From: CAZEJK01 sp964512045
GTDB taxonomy: Bacteria; Acidobacteriota; Thermoanaerobaculia; Thermoanaerobaculales; Sulfomarinibacteraceae
Assembly (NCBI GenBank): GCA_964512045.1
Contig: CAZEJK010000029.1
Coordinates: 1-36,587 of the forward strand
Reading direction: 5' to 3'
DNA: 36,587 nt
The notes under the pieces are model-generated. The model made no database searches. It was given only the letters and a program-made list of their open reading frames with translations, and was not told the DNA's origin. Below, one piece after another: positions 34,220 through 36,587 of the stretch (position 1 is the first letter of the stretch; each line of letters starts with the position of its first letter). A program made the position numbers and the translations under genes.

Positions 34220-34855
34220 ATGACGTCCGTGGTTGGAGCTGGAGCGGTTGTCGCGGCTGCGGTCGCGACTGTTCTGATCGGTGAGTGGAAGCAGCTGCGG
34301 TGGATGCGATACAGCGCCAAGCCTGTTGCCTCGTTGGCGTTTGTCGCACTGGCTGTCGTCCGGTTCCCCGGCTCAGGTCCGTTCGGGGCATGGTTACTGC
34401 TCGGGCTTGTTCTGTGCGCGGTAGGCGACGTGTCGCTGCTCGGCGAGGGAGTCGCGTTTCGTGTCGGCCTGACGATCTTCCTTCTCGGTCATGTTGCGTA
34501 CGTGCTGGCCTTCCTTCATCTGGTTCCAGCCTCTGAATGGCCGTTGCTGCTGGCAGCGCCCGTGGTGGTGGCGAGCGTGTTGGCAGCACGCTGGCTGTGG
34601 CCCCATGTTGGCGTGCTTCGGGTCGCCGTTGCTGCGTACATCGCCGTGATCACGGTGATGGTCTGGGGCGGTCTGTCAGCTGGCTGGAGCGTCGGAGCGT
34701 GGACGGTGATGGGTGCGAGCGTGCTCTTTTACGCGTCGGACCTGTTCGTGGCGCGACAGCGGTTCATCCGGGCTGAGATATGGAACCGAGTGGCGGGTCT
34801 ACCGATGTACTACACGGCCCAGCTGCTGTTTGCGTACAGCGTCGGGGCGAGCTGA
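34220..34855 (+). CDS. YhhN/TMEM86 family membrane protein
   Basis: The 211-residue protein has about eight membrane helices and the YhhN family motifs: RWMRYSAKPVASLAFVAL, LVLCAVGDVSLLGEG, FLLGHVAYVLAF, and the end motif GASVLFYASDLFVARQRF with YYTAQLLFAYSV. The mammalian member TMEM86 is a lysoplasmalogenase that hydrolyses vinyl-ether lysolipids in the membrane. Bacterial members are less well characterised, so the activity is inferred. It stands alone, convergent with the glutamate dehydrogenase gene, and divergent from the PilZ gene by about 200 bp. Confidence 0.88.
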   Translation: MTSVVGAGAVVAAAVATVLIGEWKQLRWMRYSAKPVASLAFVALAVVRFPGSGPFGAWLLLGLVLCAVGDVSLLGEGVAFRVGLTIFLLGHVAYVLAFLHLVPASEWPLLLAAPVVVASVLAARWLWPHVGVLRVAVAAYIAVITVMVWGGLSAGWSVGAWTVMGASVLFYASDLFVARQRFIRAEIWNRVAGLPMYYTAQLLFAYSVGAS

Positions 34856-34920
34856 GCGCACAGAAGCCGGGACCGGCACCTCCGGAGGATCCCTCCCTCT
34901 GGTTGCGGCGTGCGGCCGCG

Positions 34921-36336
34921 TCAGGGGAAGATGCCCAGGTCCTGATAGCTCGTGGCGATCTTGTCGATCGCCGAGATGAATGATGCCGTCCTCAGATCCG
35001 CCGCTCCGCTGGAGCGCTTGTGAATCTCGCGGATCTCGTGGTACGACTCGATCATCGTTTGCTCGAGGCCAGAGTTGACCAGGTCGAGCTCGTCCGGACC
35101 CTTTGCGAGCGCCGCGATGTCTGTTTGCGAGAACGATGTGCCGGTGGCCTTTTCGATCGCCTTGACGAGCTGTCGAAAGGCGGTCTCTTCGAACCGTTTC
35201 TCCATACGGCCGAACCTGACGTGCTGAAGGTTCTTGAGCCACTCGAAGTAGGAGACCGTGACGCCACCCGCGTTGGCATACGCGTCCGGCAAGACCAGCA
35301 CTCCGGCTTGGGACAGCATGGCGCTGGCATCCGCCGTCATCGGTCCGTTGGCGCCCTCGGCGATGATCTTGGCATGCAGCCGAGGAGCGTTCTCGCTGGT
35401 GATCTGGTTCTCCAATGCAGCCGGGATCAGGATATCGCACTCCAGCTCGAGACCGGTGGCGTTGTGCTCGAGATCGGTGGCCCCTGGAAAGCCCAGGATC
35501 GAGCCGGTCTCGCGGCGGTGGCGCATGAGATCCTCGACGTCGATACCGTCGGGCTTGGAGATCGAGCCTTCATACTCGCAGGCGCCCACAAGGACGGCGC
35601 CCCCTTCCTCGGTGACGAACTTCGCGGCGTGGTAGCCGACGTTGCCGAGGCCCTGGACGACAACGCGCTTGCCGACGAGACCCGGGTTCAGGCTCAGGGC
35701 CCGCATGTCTTCGGCCACGGAGCACGCCTCCGAAAGCGCGTAGTACACGCCCCGACCGGTGGCCTCCACCCTCCCGTTGATGCCGCCCTGACCGACAGGC
35801 TTCGCGGTGACACACGCCATCGCGTTGAGCTCGTTCGGAGCGAGTGTCTGATAGGTGTCGGCGATCCAGGCCATCTCGCGTGGGCTGGTTGCGAAGTCGG
35901 GCGCCGGCACATCCGTGCCCGGCCCGATGAAGTTCTTGCGCATCAGCTCGAACGTGAACCGCCGCGTGATCCGCTCCAGCTCGGGCTCGGAGTACTCGGC
36001 GGCGTTGATCTTGATGCCACCCTTCGCGCCGCCGAACGGGACGTTGACGATGGCGCACTTGTACGTCATCAGTGCGGCCAGCGCCATCACCTCGTCCTCG
36101 TTGACGTGCTCGGCGTAGCGGACGCCGCCTTTGGTGGGCAGCTTGTGCTGCGAGTGCTCCGCTCGCCAGGCGTGGAGGACCTCGATCCTGCCGTCGTCAC
36201 GCTTGACGGGGAACGTCATGTGGTACACAGCATTGCACTGCTTGATCTGATCGAGCAGGCCGACGGGGTGGTCGGTGAGCCGTGCGGCCTTCTCGAAGTT
36301 GCGGTTCACCTGTTCGAAAAAGCTAAGGTCACTCAT
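34921..36336 (-). CDS. Glutamate dehydrogenase (Glu/Leu/Phe/Val dehydrogenase family)
   Basis: The 471-residue protein has the N-terminal dimerisation/substrate domain with KLPTKGGVRYAEHVNEDEVM, CAIVNVPFGGAKGGIKINAA (catalytic lysines) and GPGTDVPAPDFATS (catalytic Asp). The Rossmann motif VVVQGLGNVGYHAAKFVTEE and ILIPAALENQIT, AEGANGPMTADA follow. It interconverts glutamate and 2-oxoglutarate with NAD(P)H. Cofactor choice cannot be fixed: the Glu in CEYEGS at the end of beta-2 suggests NAD. The start at ATG 36336 is preceded by AAAGGAG nine bases upstream. The upstream region carries an extended -10 promoter. Confidence 0.95.
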   Translation of the reverse strand: MSDLSFFEQVNRNFEKAARLTDHPVGLLDQIKQCNAVYHMTFPVKRDDGRIEVLHAWRAEHSQHKLPTKGGVRYAEHVNEDEVMALAALMTYKCAIVNVPFGGAKGGIKINAAEYSEPELERITRRFTFELMRKNFIGPGTDVPAPDFATSPREMAWIADTYQTLAPNELNAMACVTAKPVGQGGINGRVEATGRGVYYALSEACSVAEDMRALSLNPGLVGKRVVVQGLGNVGYHAAKFVTEEGGAVLVGACEYEGSISKPDGIDVEDLMRHRRETGSILGFPGATDLEHNATGLELECDILIPAALENQITSENAPRLHAKIIAEGANGPMTADASAMLSQAGVLVLPDAYANAGGVTVSYFEWLKNLQHVRFGRMEKRFEETAFRQLVKAIEKATGTSFSQTDIAALAKGPDELDLVNSGLEQTMIESYHEIREIHKRSSGAADLRTASFISAIDKIATSYQDLGIFP

Positions 36337-36437
36337 GTCGGCTGGCTCCTTTGGCAGCGAGCTGTTGAGGGCAGATCGATACTGCCACAGCCGCGCCGTG
36401 TTCGGGAATACGATCTCGGCACGATGACGTCTGCCCG

Positions 36438-36446
36438 ATCATAGCA
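36438..36446 (-). promoter_or_regulatory. Extended -10 promoter of the glutamate dehydrogenase gene
   Basis: On the minus strand TGC followed by TATGAT (TGn + near-consensus -10), with no good -35 at 16-18 nt, as expected of extended -10 promoters. It implies a leader of about 95 nt, long enough for regulation. Confidence 0.55.
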
Positions 36447-36487
36447 GAGGTCGTGATCGTGACGGTGTGCTTGTGGTCTTACCGTCC

Positions 36488-36508
36488 AACGCGGCCGCGG
36501 GCCGCGTT
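36488..36508. repeat. GC-rich hairpin upstream of the glutamate dehydrogenase promoter
   Basis: Perfect 9-bp arms AACGCGGCC and GGCCGCGTT around GCG. There is no T-run. A related block, GGCCGCGTTGGCGGT, occurs before the yhhN-like gene near 34158. It could be a factor-independent terminator of a gene outside the window or an operator. Confidence 0.5.
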
Positions 36509-36519
36509 AGCGGTTAGGT

Positions 36520-36587
36520 ATGAGCTCCCCCGCCCACCCAGTCTCACTCGCAGAACCGACGACGCCGCAGCCCGGCTCCGGTCCTGG
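36520..36587 (+). CDS. Possible start of a further gene, running off the window
   Basis: From ATG 36520 the frame is open to the window end (MSSPAHPVSLAEPTTPQPGS and on). Ser/Pro-rich composition and the lack of a clear Shine-Dalgarno make it only a candidate. Confidence 0.22.
   Translation, partial: MSSPAHPVSLAEPTTPQPGSGP

Noticed and set aside
1..36587. CRISPR arrays, tRNA or rRNA genes
   Set aside because: No regularly spaced repeats and no cloverleaf or rRNA-like sequence noticed on either strand.

Overview
The window is 36.6 kb of high-GC bacterial DNA with one run of 100 N at 17942-18041, so it is a draft scaffold. Nothing in it fixes the taxon. Signal peptides, an NtrY-like kinase, a PilZ protein, IS3-type remnants and C-terminal fragments of secreted surface proteins would fit a Gram-negative soil or sediment lineage such as Acidobacteriota (tentative).

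Layout. 1-1941: the 5' end of a DUF255 thioredoxin-like gene, a vapBC toxin-antitoxin pair with a clear self-regulated promoter, and a DEDDy 3'-5' exonuclease. 1942-8197: an accessory island with nested palindromes, a 160-bp inverted-repeat element, and then three genes of one extracellular system. These are two secreted cohesin-dockerin proteins, facing each other, and a membrane-anchored cohesin with a cytoplasmic GYF_2 domain. A relic of a second anchor copy lies between them, and a 19-bp direct repeat brackets the set. 8198-11088: debris, namely an IS3-type transposase fragment fused onto a truncated FAD dehydrogenase gene and a broken secreted-protein gene.

11261-14312 (minus) is a tightly overlapped ECF-transporter-like operon: a double ATPase, a small membrane protein, and an EcfT-like protein fused to a THEP1-type NTPase. 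Divergent from it is a very large multi-spanning NtrY-like histidine kinase whose 3' end runs into the N gap. After the gap come a 5'-truncated unknown protein and the housekeeping run ndk - dCMP deaminase - trmB, then convergent MEMO1, EVE-domain and SDR genes. 23263-28669 (minus) carries a giant GH13 protein translationally coupled to an ABC1/UbiB-like kinase. 28826-36336 holds aconitase, a polytopic membrane protein, a zinc-ribbon PilZ protein, a YhhN-family protein and glutamate dehydrogenase.

The two most distinctive signals are the cohesin/dockerin island, a possible self-assembling, membrane-anchored surface complex that is not a cellulosome, and a recurring promoter arrangement (-35, 17 nt, -10, 6 nt, start codon) that predicts leaderless mRNAs for vapB, the ECF operon and the yhhN-like gene. 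The EcfT-NTPase fusion is the third point of interest.
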